Positions 22,923-31,641 of a stretch of 36,675 bases of DNA are shown in pieces. Source of the stretch: CAZFZT01 sp964523675 (lineage in GTDB: Bacteria > Planctomycetota > Phycisphaerae > Phycisphaerales > SM1A02); contig CAZFZT010000031.1 in assembly GCA_964523675.1 (NCBI GenBank), positions 1 to 36,675 on the forward strand, given 5' to 3'. How positions within the stretch are numbered: the stretch's first letter is position 1; each line of letters starts with the position of its first letter. The notes below the pieces were generated by a model. It saw nothing but the letters and a program-made list of their open reading frames with translations. It had not been told where the DNA came from and did not search any database. A program made the translations under genes and the position numbers.

Positions 22923-25406
22923 TCACTTGTCGGACCGCAATGCCCGTCGTAGATCTGCTTCATCCCATACTGTGACCCCCAATTCCAGTGCCTTCGTGAG
23001 TTTCGAGCCGGGATTGTCACCTGCAATTACAATGTCGGTGTTCTTTGATACGGAACTAGTTACTTTGGCACCCAGTGTCTCAAGTCGTTCCGTCAATTCC
23101 GCACGACTGAACAACTCCAAGGTGCCAGTAAGGACGATTGTCTTTCCGCGGAACCGACCTATCGATTCCCCGGCTCGTTTTGATTGACGGAACTCACGGC
23201 TCCTCAGGTCAACACCAGCAGCAGCAAGTCGGCGGAAGATTTCGCGACCCTGCTGCGATTGGAGATACGAATGCACGGCGGGCGCAGTGTCCTTCCCGAG
23301 TCCTGTTTCTGGGCGATCCTTCGCCTCAACGGAATAGCCGAGTTGAACCGCCTCTGACTTCTTTAGCGCTTTGGGCATGAGGTGACCACATGCAGCCGAT
23401 AACAGCGCATCGGCATCTGGGAAGAGTCTTGCCAGATGCTTTGCTGTTGTGATACCGACATGAGGAATTCCCAATCCCGCAAGCACACGTGCCAGTCCTC
23501 GTGTCTTTGCACTTTCAATACCCGCAATGAGATTGTCAACCAACTTCTCCGGCTTCTGATTCGGATTCCTTGTGTCCGGCTGTTTGAGCACATCCAGCAG
23601 TCGATCTCGCATCTCAGGCAGTGCGAATATATCGGCAAAGTGGTAAATGATCTCAGCATCGACCAATCGATCAACAGTTTTCTCCCCCAGCCCGTCGATA
23701 TCCATCTGCCCGCGCCCGACGAACCATTTGAGTTTCTCGCGGAACTGGGCAGGACATTCCGGGTTGACGCAAAACAGCCGTGGCCCTTCCTGCTCGACCG
23801 ACCCGCCGCAGTCAGGACACTTCTTCGGCGGCTCCATGATTTTCGCACTCTTCGGCCGCTTCTTCAGAACCGGCTCGATGACTTGCGGAATGATGTCACC
23901 GGCCTTTTCGATGATGACAGTGTCGCCGATGCGAATGTCCTTGCGGTGAATCTCCTCGATGTTGTGAAGCGTCGCATGTTGCACCGTGGTGCCAGCGACG
24001 AAGACCGGCGTGAGCGTGGCGCGCGGCGTGAGCGTCCCGCCCTTGCCGACCTGCCAATCGACCTTCTTGAGTTGCGTGATCGCCTGCTCCGCCGGGTACT
24101 TGTACGCAATGCACCAACGCGGAGCTTTGCTGGTGGAGCCGAGCTCACGCTGCTGACGAAGCGAATCAACGCGAATCACCATGCCGTCAACACCGTAATC
24201 CAGGGTCGTGCGCGCCTGCTTGAACTGCTCGACCTGCTCGATGATTTCGTCGATCGTCTCACAACGCGTTGCGATCGGATTAACCGGCAATCCCAATGTC
24301 TTGATTGCGTCGAGAAACTCCCAATATGAGTCGATCGACGCAATCACACCGCCTCGAACCTCACCGCGGCCGTGCGAATAGAACGACAGCCGGCGCTGTG
24401 CCGCCACTTTGGGATCGAGGTTCTTGAGCGTCCCAGCAGTGGCGTTGCGCGCGTTGGCGAAGGGCGTCAGACCGGCTGTCGCGCGTTCGTCATCCGTCAC
24501 CTTCGGAAGTTTGATCTTTCGCGATTCATACAGCTCAATCGTCGCAAAGAGTTCATCCGCGCGCGATCGCAGCCCGCCCGTCCAGTGCTGGGCGAGGTTA
24601 CGAAGCGAAGTGATGCGCGGTTCATCGAGCAGACAACACTGAATGGGGATGGCCTTGATGAGCGCATCGAGACGTCGAGTCTGCTCCGATTCGTACTTCT
24701 CCTGCGTTTTCGATGCGGCTGTCTGCTTCTCGTCGGTTTCGCGAATCTTGTCGGCAATGTTCTGCTGCACCGCGATGTTGAGCCGCTGAAACGAATCGTA
24801 CGGCATGAAGATCTCGCCGCGCACTTCAAGTACGGGAGGTGCCATGTTCGATGACATTGATGTGCGCGTTTCCGGCGAATTGAGTCGCAGCGGAATCGCG
24901 CGGACGGCTTTGGCCTGTGCCGTAATGTCATCCCCTCGTTCACCATCGCCGCGAGTCGCTGCCAGAACGAGCACGCCTTCTTCATAACGCAGGTTGACCG
25001 CAATGCCGTCGATCTTGGGGTCGACGACGAAGGCCACCTTCTGCTGAGCGCTGCCGAAGAGTCCATCTCCCCCGCCACCTTCAATTCCCAGCCCTTTCAA
25101 GACTCGTGCATGCCAACTGCGAAGTTCCTCAATCGAGTATGTATTGTCGATCGACTGCATCGGCACTGCGTGGTTGACGGTGCGAAAGCCCTCGATCGGC
25201 TCGCCACCGATGCGCTGCGTTGGACTGCTTGCGTCGAATCGCTCAGGATATTCGCGTTCAAGCTGAATCAGTTCATTGAGAAGCCGATCGAACTCGGCAT
25301 CCGTCAAGATCGGGGCATTGTCCACGTAGTAGGCGCGGTTCGCGCGCTCAAGCAGTTCGCGCAATTCGTCAATGCGATCTGTTGATGAGGAACGCTGCGC
25401 GGTCAT
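22923..25406 (-). CDS. ligA: NAD-dependent DNA ligase
   Basis: An 827-residue ligase, long for the family (about 670). Domain Ia with the YYVDNAP and DAEFDRLLNEL segments; adenylation domain with the nucleotidyl Lys131 (PKIDG), TRGDGERGDD and LEVRGEIF; the OB fold near 450-510; zinc finger Cys530, Cys533, Cys546, Cys551; helix-hairpin-helix region about 560-690; BRCT 752-820. Role: seals nicks in DNA during replication and repair using NAD+. A roughly 105-residue charged, helical insertion (about 211-313) splits the adenylation domain between FQRLN and FANARNATAG. The ATG at 25406 is preferred over 25571, which would add 55 non-conserved residues encoded partly by a dispersed repeat. From about residue 568 to the end the G+C falls to about 50%. 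Confidence 0.95.
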   Translation of the reverse strand: MTAQRSSSTDRIDELRELLERANRAYYVDNAPILTDAEFDRLLNELIQLEREYPERFDASSPTQRIGGEPIEGFRTVNHAVPMQSIDNTYSIEELRSWHARVLKGLGIEGGGGDGLFGSAQQKVAFVVDPKIDGIAVNLRYEEGVLVLAATRGDGERGDDITAQAKAVRAIPLRLNSPETRTSMSSNMAPPVLEVRGEIFMPYDSFQRLNIAVQQNIADKIRETDEKQTAASKTQEKYESEQTRRLDALIKAIPIQCCLLDEPRITSLRNLAQHWTGGLRSRADELFATIELYESRKIKLPKVTDDERATAGLTPFANARNATAGTLKNLDPKVAAQRRLSFYSHGRGEVRGGVIASIDSYWEFLDAIKTLGLPVNPIATRCETIDEIIEQVEQFKQARTTLDYGVDGMVIRVDSLRQQRELGSTSKAPRWCIAYKYPAEQAITQLKKVDWQVGKGGTLTPRATLTPVFVAGTTVQHATLHNIEEIHRKDIRIGDTVIIEKAGDIIPQVIEPVLKKRPKSAKIMEPPKKCPDCGGSVEQEGPRLFCVNPECPAQFREKLKWFVGRGQMDIDGLGEKTVDRLVDAEIIYHFADIFALPEMRDRLLDVLKQPDTRNPNQKPEKLVDNLIAGIESAKTRGLARVLAGLGIPHVGITTAKHLARLFPDADALLSAACGHLMPKALKKSEAVQLGYSVEAKDRPETGLGKDTAPAVHSYLQSQQGREIFRRLAAAGVDLRSREFRQSKRAGESIGRFRGKTIVLTGTLELFSRAELTERLETLGAKVTSSVSKNTDIVIAGDNPGSKLTKALELGVTVWDEADLRRALRSDK
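24468..24776 (-). other. Insertion inside the LigA adenylation domain
   Basis: Residues about 211-313 of LigA, where most bacterial ligases have only about a dozen residues. The first half is rich in Glu, Lys, Gln and Arg (IRETDEKQTAASKTQEKYES) and likely helical or coiled coil; the second half (CCLLDEPRITSLRNLAQHW) is less charged. It is in frame and of host-like composition, so it is an accepted part of the protein rather than a recent disruption. Confidence 0.6.
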
Positions 25407-25463
25407 GGATGTGCATTGTATTGTGAAGTCACGGATGGAAACGAATGGTGTTGGATTGAGCAG

Positions 25464-25540
25464 TAGCCGCGTGCCGGCGAGCCGCGGTTGGGCGGCGCGG
25501 TGCCGCGCAACTCGAACCGCGGGCTTCCGCCGCGCGGCTA
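25464..25540 (+). repeat. Dispersed repeat, copy B (TAGCCGCG...CGCGGCTA family)
   Basis: A 77-base element between lptD and ligA. It begins TAGCCGCGTGCCGGC and ends GGGCTTCCGCCGCGCGGCTA. This is the cleanest copy; the outer 8 bases are exact inverted repeats (TAGCCGCG / CGCGGCTA). See copies at 6921 and 9807. Confidence 0.75.
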
Positions 25541-25594
25541 TGGAATAATCAGCATCCGCATTCATCCGCATTCATCGGCGGCTTCAATCGTTTC

Positions 25595-28500
25595 TCAAAA
25601 CCGCACAAGGCCGACTGTCGCGCCAAGACTTGCTTCATCCGTGATGGCGTCGTAGCGGAACAGCACGATCAACTCGAAATCCGGGAAGGCACGCGCAATG
25701 CGCAGGTTCAACGATCGGAACTCATCCTCGTGGAAGTCCCATTGCGGAGAGATCATCACCCGGTACTTGGGCGTCATCTGGTACGACCAGCCGACATCCA
25801 GTAGCTCGATCCCTGCGTCTTCCACCATCGCATCCGGATAATTGATCCTGCGATATTCGACGAACGTTACAAGCACCGGAGAGTGGCGCAATTCCATACC
25901 CACCGACGAGCGCACAAACTCGCTTTCATCAAGATCCCAGATGCCGCTGCTGGTGATCGCAAGCGTGTCGCTGGGCAGCCAGATCAGCGAGCCGGTCAGA
26001 TGATCGCCGAACTGTGAATACTCGGGTCGGAAGTCGAAGAACTGCGGCGTCGGATACAGTCGCTCGGTGTCGTCACTGGTCAGTATCGCGCCGAAATCAA
26101 CAGTGAGAAAGTCGACGCTGCGCCACTCACCGGGACCGCCGCGCTGGGTCTGCCAGGTATTGCGCACACCCAGCCGCAGCGCTCCCCCCGCTCCGATCGC
26201 TTCGACGTCTTCATCGTAGATCGGATAATCGCCGCGCGAAGCGTTGGAATGCGACCACCAGATGGTGGCGCTCGGTTCGACGATGTGTCGAACGCGGTGC
26301 AGATCGAACATGCGGCTTTCAACTGCGTTGTTGATGCGCTGGATCTCGGTCGAGACCGTCATGCCCAACGCGCCGAAGTAGCGCACTGATTCCGCATCGC
26401 TTGAGAACGTATCGAAGTCGTCGTCATATGCGGTGAGACGACCTACCCCGAAGGGCGTAACACGCAGCGCGCCCATGTTGAACGGCGCTGCAAGCTCGTG
26501 GCGGGTATCAGCCCGAAGCACATGATGGCCGGGAAGTCCCATCATGCGAAAGAACGCACGCACATTGTCGCCGGGCAGCACACCCATGCCGAACACCTCA
26601 GGCGGCACGCCGGTCTCCATCGGCGTGCGATCGTGCATGACAAGGCGCGTCCGGCCGAGGCGCGCTTCGCTTGACCAACTCAAATGGCCGTCAAAAAACG
26701 AGTCGGCATAGCGGCGGTAGGTCATCTCCGGCATGCGATCGACTTGATAGCCGCGCGACGTAAGCAGATAGGCGTTCGAGACGAAGTCATTAAGTTCATA
26801 CTGTCCGAGCAACGTCAGCGCGACGTTGTTGCGCTGGTGCTTCAGATAGATGCTCGTCTCGTACTCGCGACGAGTTTCGTAATCTTCACGGCGCCATGCG
26901 CTGATGAACGTCTCATCGCTCATCCATGAAAGCTGGCTCTGGAAAAGCCAGTCGGACTGAAAGCGAACATGGTGCTCCCACAGCGCGAGGCCGCGCAGTG
27001 TGCGATCTGCATCGACATCTTCGCCGGCTGCGGTGCGGTCGATGCCATCGTCATGAATGCCATAGAGATCGAGCAGGCCGGTCCCGACAGGAAGTTCGTA
27101 TGCGACTTCTGTGCCAAGCCCGAAGCCGCGTTTTGTAAAACCATCGACTTTAAGGATCGCGTCGATGCCTTCGGGCGCCTCGGTGCCAAGGAGAGCATAA
27201 AGATCCCACGAGGTCAGGATGCGAACACCGTCGTTATCACGCGTTCCGATGGACGCGCCGCGCAGCGGGAAGCCGCCGAGCGTATTCGAATATCGAGGCC
27301 AATAGAAAAACGGAAACTCGTATGCTCGCAGCGTGATATTGCGCGCATCAAGATGGATATCAGAGAGCGCGGTGGGCTCGCCGGGCGGCGGCTCGCGGCG
27401 CGTGATGGTCATGCGCTGCGCGCCAATAGCGACATGCGGCGTGTGGAACTCACTGGTGGTGACGCGCACCCGTTTGCCCGTCCATTGATTCTGCGCCACC
27501 TGCCGCAGTTCACTCGCACGGGCATAGATAAGTCGATCAAGCTCGCGCGAATAGGTGCGCAGAACAGCATCAACCATGACTGCACGATCATTGCGGAAGT
27601 CGTAGTAGATCTTCGGCGAGCGCACAACGTAATCGTCGGCTGAGAATGCCGTCGTTCCCGCCCTTGCAATGACATTTCCTTCGAGATAAATGCCGCGAAC
27701 GATGTCGGCGCCAGCGCGACCTGCAGCGAGTTCCTCGATCGGAACGGGGTCGGTAAAGAGAACGCCGCGATCTGCGGTGAGCGTCAGCCGAGTCACCGCC
27801 CCGGCTTCCGATTGAGGCGGAGCCAGATGTTCAACCGTAATCGGACCGATGAGTGTGATGACGTTCTCGCCATGCGGCTGTTCACCGGTCACGATGTCGA
27901 TCTCAGCCGCGGCGAATCGTACAACACCCTGCGGGGCGGCAAGCCAAGGCCCTGCCTCACCTGCGCGTTGAGCAGCCGCCTCGTCGGGATGCGGCGCAGG
28001 CACGTACTCCTGGCCAGGCACTGGAATAAACTGGTCACGTTGCGGCGAAGGCGGTGCCTCGACCTGCGGCCTTGTTTCTAGCGGAGGAAGCGGCTGCGTC
28101 ATGAGACGCGCCAGATGTTGCGCGAGGCGCTGTTCACCTCTATGGATCAATCCATTGAGTTGATGCTCAGGCATCAGGAGCGCCACATTCAACGAGACCT
28201 CGCCGCGAGCCGAGCCGGTAACGAGCAGATCACGGCCGGCGACGCCTTTTCCGGGTTGAAGGGCGGGATTGCGCACCTCGCTGAAATACACCGCGATCTG
28301 ATTGATCACGCCACCTTCGCTCGGAATGCGATTGATCCAGGCAGTGGCAGCATCGGCGGTGAACGTCTGATTGACGATGGAGATGCGCACATCCCCTTCG
28401 AGGTACAGGCGCTGCGTATCGTCGACATCCCATGACCACGCGCGCAGTGCATCGATCGTTACATCACCTTGCAGCGGTTCGATGGGAAGGACAAAGCCGC

Positions 28501-28780
28501 TGAGCCGATCACCGGTGATGCGCTGTTGCTGGGCATGCGCAACCTGCATCACTGCAGTGACGCAAAGAACGCAGAGCAGCGCGATGAGTGCGGAGGAGCG
28601 TACGGGGCGTGAAAGCACGCGGCGGATGATAACAGAGGACGCGGCCAAGCGGCGGCGAACCAGTCCCGTCTCTCGGGGGACGCAATCGCCGCGCGCCGCG
28701 TCGCGCGCTTTTCCCGCAACTCGATCCGGGGTCGCCGCATGAACGCTTCGCTGCGTGTCGCACCCCGACCTGGAACTCAT
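25595..28780 (-). CDS. lptD: LptD/OstA-like outer-membrane LPS assembly protein
   Basis: A 1061-residue protein. Residues 62-84 (SSALIALLCVLCVTAVMQVAHA) look like a signal peptide, but 60 basic residues precede it, so the true start may be an internal GTG near 28618; the ATG at 28780 is kept because it overlaps the lpxB stop as ATGA. After the signal come an OstA-type beta-jellyroll region (LYLEGDVRISIVNQTFTAD, and again near YLEGNVIARAGTTAFSAD), the LptD middle motif FPFFYWPRY...GFPLRGASIG, and a long beta-barrel with alternating aromatic strands ending in Phe (TVGLVRF). Role: inserts lipopolysaccharide into the outer leaflet of the outer membrane. The pairing with lpxB fits this role. Homology is judged from motifs and layout. 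Confidence 0.82.
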   Translation of the reverse strand: MSSRSGCDTQRSVHAATPDRVAGKARDAARGDCVPRETGLVRRRLAASSVIIRRVLSRPVRSSALIALLCVLCVTAVMQVAHAQQQRITGDRLSGFVLPIEPLQGDVTIDALRAWSWDVDDTQRLYLEGDVRISIVNQTFTADAATAWINRIPSEGGVINQIAVYFSEVRNPALQPGKGVAGRDLLVTGSARGEVSLNVALLMPEHQLNGLIHRGEQRLAQHLARLMTQPLPPLETRPQVEAPPSPQRDQFIPVPGQEYVPAPHPDEAAAQRAGEAGPWLAAPQGVVRFAAAEIDIVTGEQPHGENVITLIGPITVEHLAPPQSEAGAVTRLTLTADRGVLFTDPVPIEELAAGRAGADIVRGIYLEGNVIARAGTTAFSADDYVVRSPKIYYDFRNDRAVMVDAVLRTYSRELDRLIYARASELRQVAQNQWTGKRVRVTTSEFHTPHVAIGAQRMTITRREPPPGEPTALSDIHLDARNITLRAYEFPFFYWPRYSNTLGGFPLRGASIGTRDNDGVRILTSWDLYALLGTEAPEGIDAILKVDGFTKRGFGLGTEVAYELPVGTGLLDLYGIHDDGIDRTAAGEDVDADRTLRGLALWEHHVRFQSDWLFQSQLSWMSDETFISAWRREDYETRREYETSIYLKHQRNNVALTLLGQYELNDFVSNAYLLTSRGYQVDRMPEMTYRRYADSFFDGHLSWSSEARLGRTRLVMHDRTPMETGVPPEVFGMGVLPGDNVRAFFRMMGLPGHHVLRADTRHELAAPFNMGALRVTPFGVGRLTAYDDDFDTFSSDAESVRYFGALGMTVSTEIQRINNAVESRMFDLHRVRHIVEPSATIWWSHSNASRGDYPIYDEDVEAIGAGGALRLGVRNTWQTQRGGPGEWRSVDFLTVDFGAILTSDDTERLYPTPQFFDFRPEYSQFGDHLTGSLIWLPSDTLAITSSGIWDLDESEFVRSSVGMELRHSPVLVTFVEYRRINYPDAMVEDAGIELLDVGWSYQMTPKYRVMISPQWDFHEDEFRSLNLRIARAFPDFELIVLFRYDAITDEASLGATVGLVRF

Positions 28781-30123
28781 GGATCTGTGCCTGCGCCGGC
28801 ATTGATCGTCTGCAAGATCAGCCGTGCCGCCTCCTCCCCAGGTCGCTTGTTGCTGAAGCGGAGGGCCACGCGGCGCAGCGCCTCTGTCTGAATGGCGGCA
28901 TTCTTCGAATCAAGAATCAGCGCGGAGCACTCCTTCACGATTGGCGTCGAGCCGGCGAAGGAGGGATACGGAATGAATTCCGGACAAATTTCACGGCCGG
29001 CCACGATGTTTGGCAGCAGACGATACGGCGAACGCAAGACAAGCTTTGCGCCCAGCCACGACACAAGGCCGGTACGATACACCGCCACCATCGGTTTGTG
29101 TTGGCGGGTGATGTCGAGCGAGATCGTGCCTGACACCGCGAGGGCGAAGTCGCACCAGGTGACGGCTGCATCTGCATTGCCGGTCGTCAGGTGAAGGTTG
29201 CTTGGAAACACCTTGACCATGCGCTTGATGAGCGCAGCAAGTTCAGGGCTGGCTGCCACGATCAATCCGGTGAGTCCATGATGCCGGCCCTGCAACTCGG
29301 TGAAGACCTCCACCATGAGCCGGATGTTCGCCCGCACCTCCTGGGTGCGCGAGCCGGGGAAGATGGCCATGCGCGGCGCACCCCTCGGAAGGCCCGCTGC
29401 GAGTTCCTTGAGCGAATCCTCATCGAGCACACGATTCATCGATTCGTGGCCGATGAACCGCGCAGGGATCTTGCGCTCACTGAACCACTGCTCTTCGAAC
29501 GGCAGCAGGCAAAGCACAAGATCGGTGAGCCGACGGAGCTTTCCAACGCGCCACGTTCCCCACGCCCACATCTGCGGCGCGACAAGATGGATGACGCGAG
29601 CGCCGGATCGTTTCGTGATCTTGCAGATCGGAAAGTTCGCTGCCGGTGAGTCGACCGGAATGTGCGCGATGACGCGGTGATGTCTGATCCAGCGTCCGAT
29701 CGCGCGCACATAGCCGCGAAAGCGCAGAACCTTCGTGATTGCGCCCAATCCCATCGCGGCATGCTCAGCGGTCCGCTCCAGAACGGTCGCCCCTGCCGCT
29801 TCCATCTTTGGGCCCCCCCATGCGTAGATCCACAGATTTGGGGCCAGCCGTTTGAGCTCAGCGATCACCGGCGCAGCATGGGCGTCTCCACTGGGCTCGA
29901 ACGCAGTAAAGAGGACTGCATGTGCGGACGCCTCACTTGCAGACGAAACGGGCGCGGCAGTTTGTTCGGGGCGAGTCGCTGGCACTCGCGGACCATGATA
30001 TCGCTTACACGACCCGTCCCTGCAGTTGCACTGGATCACCCAGTCTTTTGCCGAACAAGGACGCGCTGAGGGAAGCCGGCGTCGAAGGCGCGGCATCTTC
30101 TCGAACATTGGCTGCGAACCCAT
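28777..30123 (-). CDS. lpxB: Lipid-A-disaccharide synthase
   Basis: A GT19-family glycosyltransferase. Visible: LFTAFEPSGDAHAAPVIAEL (N-terminal UDP-sugar loop, usually AGExSGD), YAWGGPKMEAAGA, the VDSPAANFPI segment, VAPQMWAWGTWRVGKLRR, LCLLPFEEQWF, RFIGHESMNRV, IFPGSRTQEVRANI, LAVSGTISLDITRQHKPMV and VYRTG...LPNIVAGREICPEFI. Role: condenses UDP-2,3-diacylglucosamine with lipid X at the inner membrane to form the lipid A disaccharide. From the ATG at 30123 it is 448 residues; conservation begins only near residue 67, and a GTG at 29985 would give a more typical 402, so the start is uncertain. Its TGA overlaps the lptD ATG by 4 bases. Confidence 0.92.
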   Translation of the reverse strand: MGSQPMFEKMPRLRRRLPSARPCSAKDWVIQCNCRDGSCKRYHGPRVPATRPEQTAAPVSSASEASAHAVLFTAFEPSGDAHAAPVIAELKRLAPNLWIYAWGGPKMEAAGATVLERTAEHAAMGLGAITKVLRFRGYVRAIGRWIRHHRVIAHIPVDSPAANFPICKITKRSGARVIHLVAPQMWAWGTWRVGKLRRLTDLVLCLLPFEEQWFSERKIPARFIGHESMNRVLDEDSLKELAAGLPRGAPRMAIFPGSRTQEVRANIRLMVEVFTELQGRHHGLTGLIVAASPELAALIKRMVKVFPSNLHLTTGNADAAVTWCDFALAVSGTISLDITRQHKPMVAVYRTGLVSWLGAKLVLRSPYRLLPNIVAGREICPEFIPYPSFAGSTPIVKECSALILDSKNAAIQTEALRRVALRFSNKRPGEEAARLILQTINAGAGTDP

Positions 30124-30190
30124 ACCTATTCACCTGACATCACCTTCTGCCCGCGCGCACGGAATCAGCGCATGCCTAGCATCATTCGAG

Positions 30191-31618
30191 ATGGAGAACA
30201 CCCGAACCGCTTCCAGACCCACGACGCTTCGCGAACTCCGCGCTAGCGGTTGGCGATCCAAGTCGATCAAAGATGAACTGCGCGACAACCTCATCGGCGC
30301 GCTCGAGTCGGGCAAGGATCTCTTCCCGGGCATCGTCGGGTACGACGACACGGTCATTCCTGATCTTGTCAATGCAGTCATCGCCGGCCACGACATGCTC
30401 TTCCTCGGCGAAAAGGGCCAAGCGAAGAGCCGGCTCATGCGGATGCTTGCGAGGTTTCTCGATGACGCGATCCCCTACCTCGCCATACCGGGGTCGGCAG
30501 TGCATGAGGATCCATTCAAGCCGATTACGCGCGCGGGCAAGGATTTCATCGCATCAAGACCTGAGGAAGAGATCCCGATCGCGTGGTGGTCCCGTGAGCA
30601 GCGCTATGCCGAGCGACTGGCGCCGGGAACGAAGTTCGCGGATGTCATCGGCGAGATTGACCCTGCCAAGCTGGCGGCCGGCGCTTCCATGTCCACTGAA
30701 GACGCGCTCCACTTCGGCTTGATCCCGCGCATGCACCGTGGCATCTTCGCCATGAATGAACTGCCTGACCTTGATGAGCTGGTGCAGGTGGGACTGTTCA
30801 ATATCCTTGAAGAGCGCGATGTGCAGATTCGAGGTTACCCGATCAACTTCGACATCGATGTGCTCGTCCTCTTCAGCGCGAATCCATCAACCTACAACCG
30901 CTCTGGGAAAGTGATCCCACAATTGAAGGATCGCATCGGCGCGACGATTCAGACGCACTACCCGCGCAAGCGTGAACTTGGCATCGAGATTACGCGGCTT
31001 GAAGCGGATGTCTCCCTCAGAGGCGATTATCCCGTGCTTGTGCCGCCCTTCATGGAAGAGGTGATCGAGGAGATGGCCAGGTGCGCCCGGCAGAGCAAGT
31101 ATGTGGACCATCAATCAGGCGTAAGCGCACGCTTCTCGATTGCGAATTATCGAACGATGATTGCAGGAGCGCGGCAGCGCGCGATTCGCCTCGGCGAAAG
31201 GCCCGCTGTGCCGCGCATCAGCGACCTTGCCCATCTGCACTCTTCGTCGACGGGCAAGCTTGAACTCGACATGATGGGCACCAGCCAAATGAGCGAAAAG
31301 CAGGTCATTGACGCCATCCTTGCCGAGGCGATACGCAACGTCTTTCAGGAATACGTCGACGAGCACGGACTCGGCGAGATCGCGGATATCTTCGCCAAGG
31401 GCGTGAAGATCGAGGTCGGTGACATGCTGCCATCGAAGGCCTATGCCGAGCGGCTCAAGCGCGTGCCCCCGGCATGGGAGAAGGCGTTTGAGGTCAACGC
31501 CGCCGAACATGAAGCCGTGCGAGCGTCATGCGTCGAGTTCGTTCTTGCAGGGCTGTACGCCACGGACCGTATCTCTCGCTCACAACAGCACGGCCGGATC
31601 ATGTACGACATGACATAA
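30191..31618 (+). CDS. MoxR/magnesium-chelatase-like AAA+ ATPase
   Basis: A 475-residue AAA+ protein starting at the ATG at 30191; an upstream start at 30026 adds 55 unlikely residues overlapping the lpxB N-terminus. Walker A is GEKGQAKS (73-80); the Walker B region reads GIFAMNELPDLDE, with Asn where an Asp is usual; sensor-1-like FSANPSTYNRSGK and the arginine-bearing QLKDRIGATIQTHYP follow. The C-terminal third is helical. Family knowledge: such ATPases act with a VWA-domain partner to remodel or load metal into a target protein, as in ChlI/ChlD, MoxR or CbbQ/CbbO. The VWA partner is encoded 23 bases downstream. No porphyrin genes are near, so a chelatase role is unlikely; the target is unknown. 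Confidence 0.85.
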   Translation: MENTRTASRPTTLRELRASGWRSKSIKDELRDNLIGALESGKDLFPGIVGYDDTVIPDLVNAVIAGHDMLFLGEKGQAKSRLMRMLARFLDDAIPYLAIPGSAVHEDPFKPITRAGKDFIASRPEEEIPIAWWSREQRYAERLAPGTKFADVIGEIDPAKLAAGASMSTEDALHFGLIPRMHRGIFAMNELPDLDELVQVGLFNILEERDVQIRGYPINFDIDVLVLFSANPSTYNRSGKVIPQLKDRIGATIQTHYPRKRELGIEITRLEADVSLRGDYPVLVPPFMEEVIEEMARCARQSKYVDHQSGVSARFSIANYRTMIAGARQRAIRLGERPAVPRISDLAHLHSSSTGKLELDMMGTSQMSEKQVIDAILAEAIRNVFQEYVDEHGLGEIADIFAKGVKIEVGDMLPSKAYAERLKRVPPAWEKAFEVNAAEHEAVRASCVEFVLAGLYATDRISRSQQHGRIMYDMT

Positions 31619-31641
31619 CGCCGCTTGCGGCTGGACCTGTT

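Noticed and set aside
23436..24329. 297-codon plus-strand frame antisense to ligA
   Set aside because: LigA motifs are continuous on the minus strand; this frame is rich in Arg and His and matches no family.
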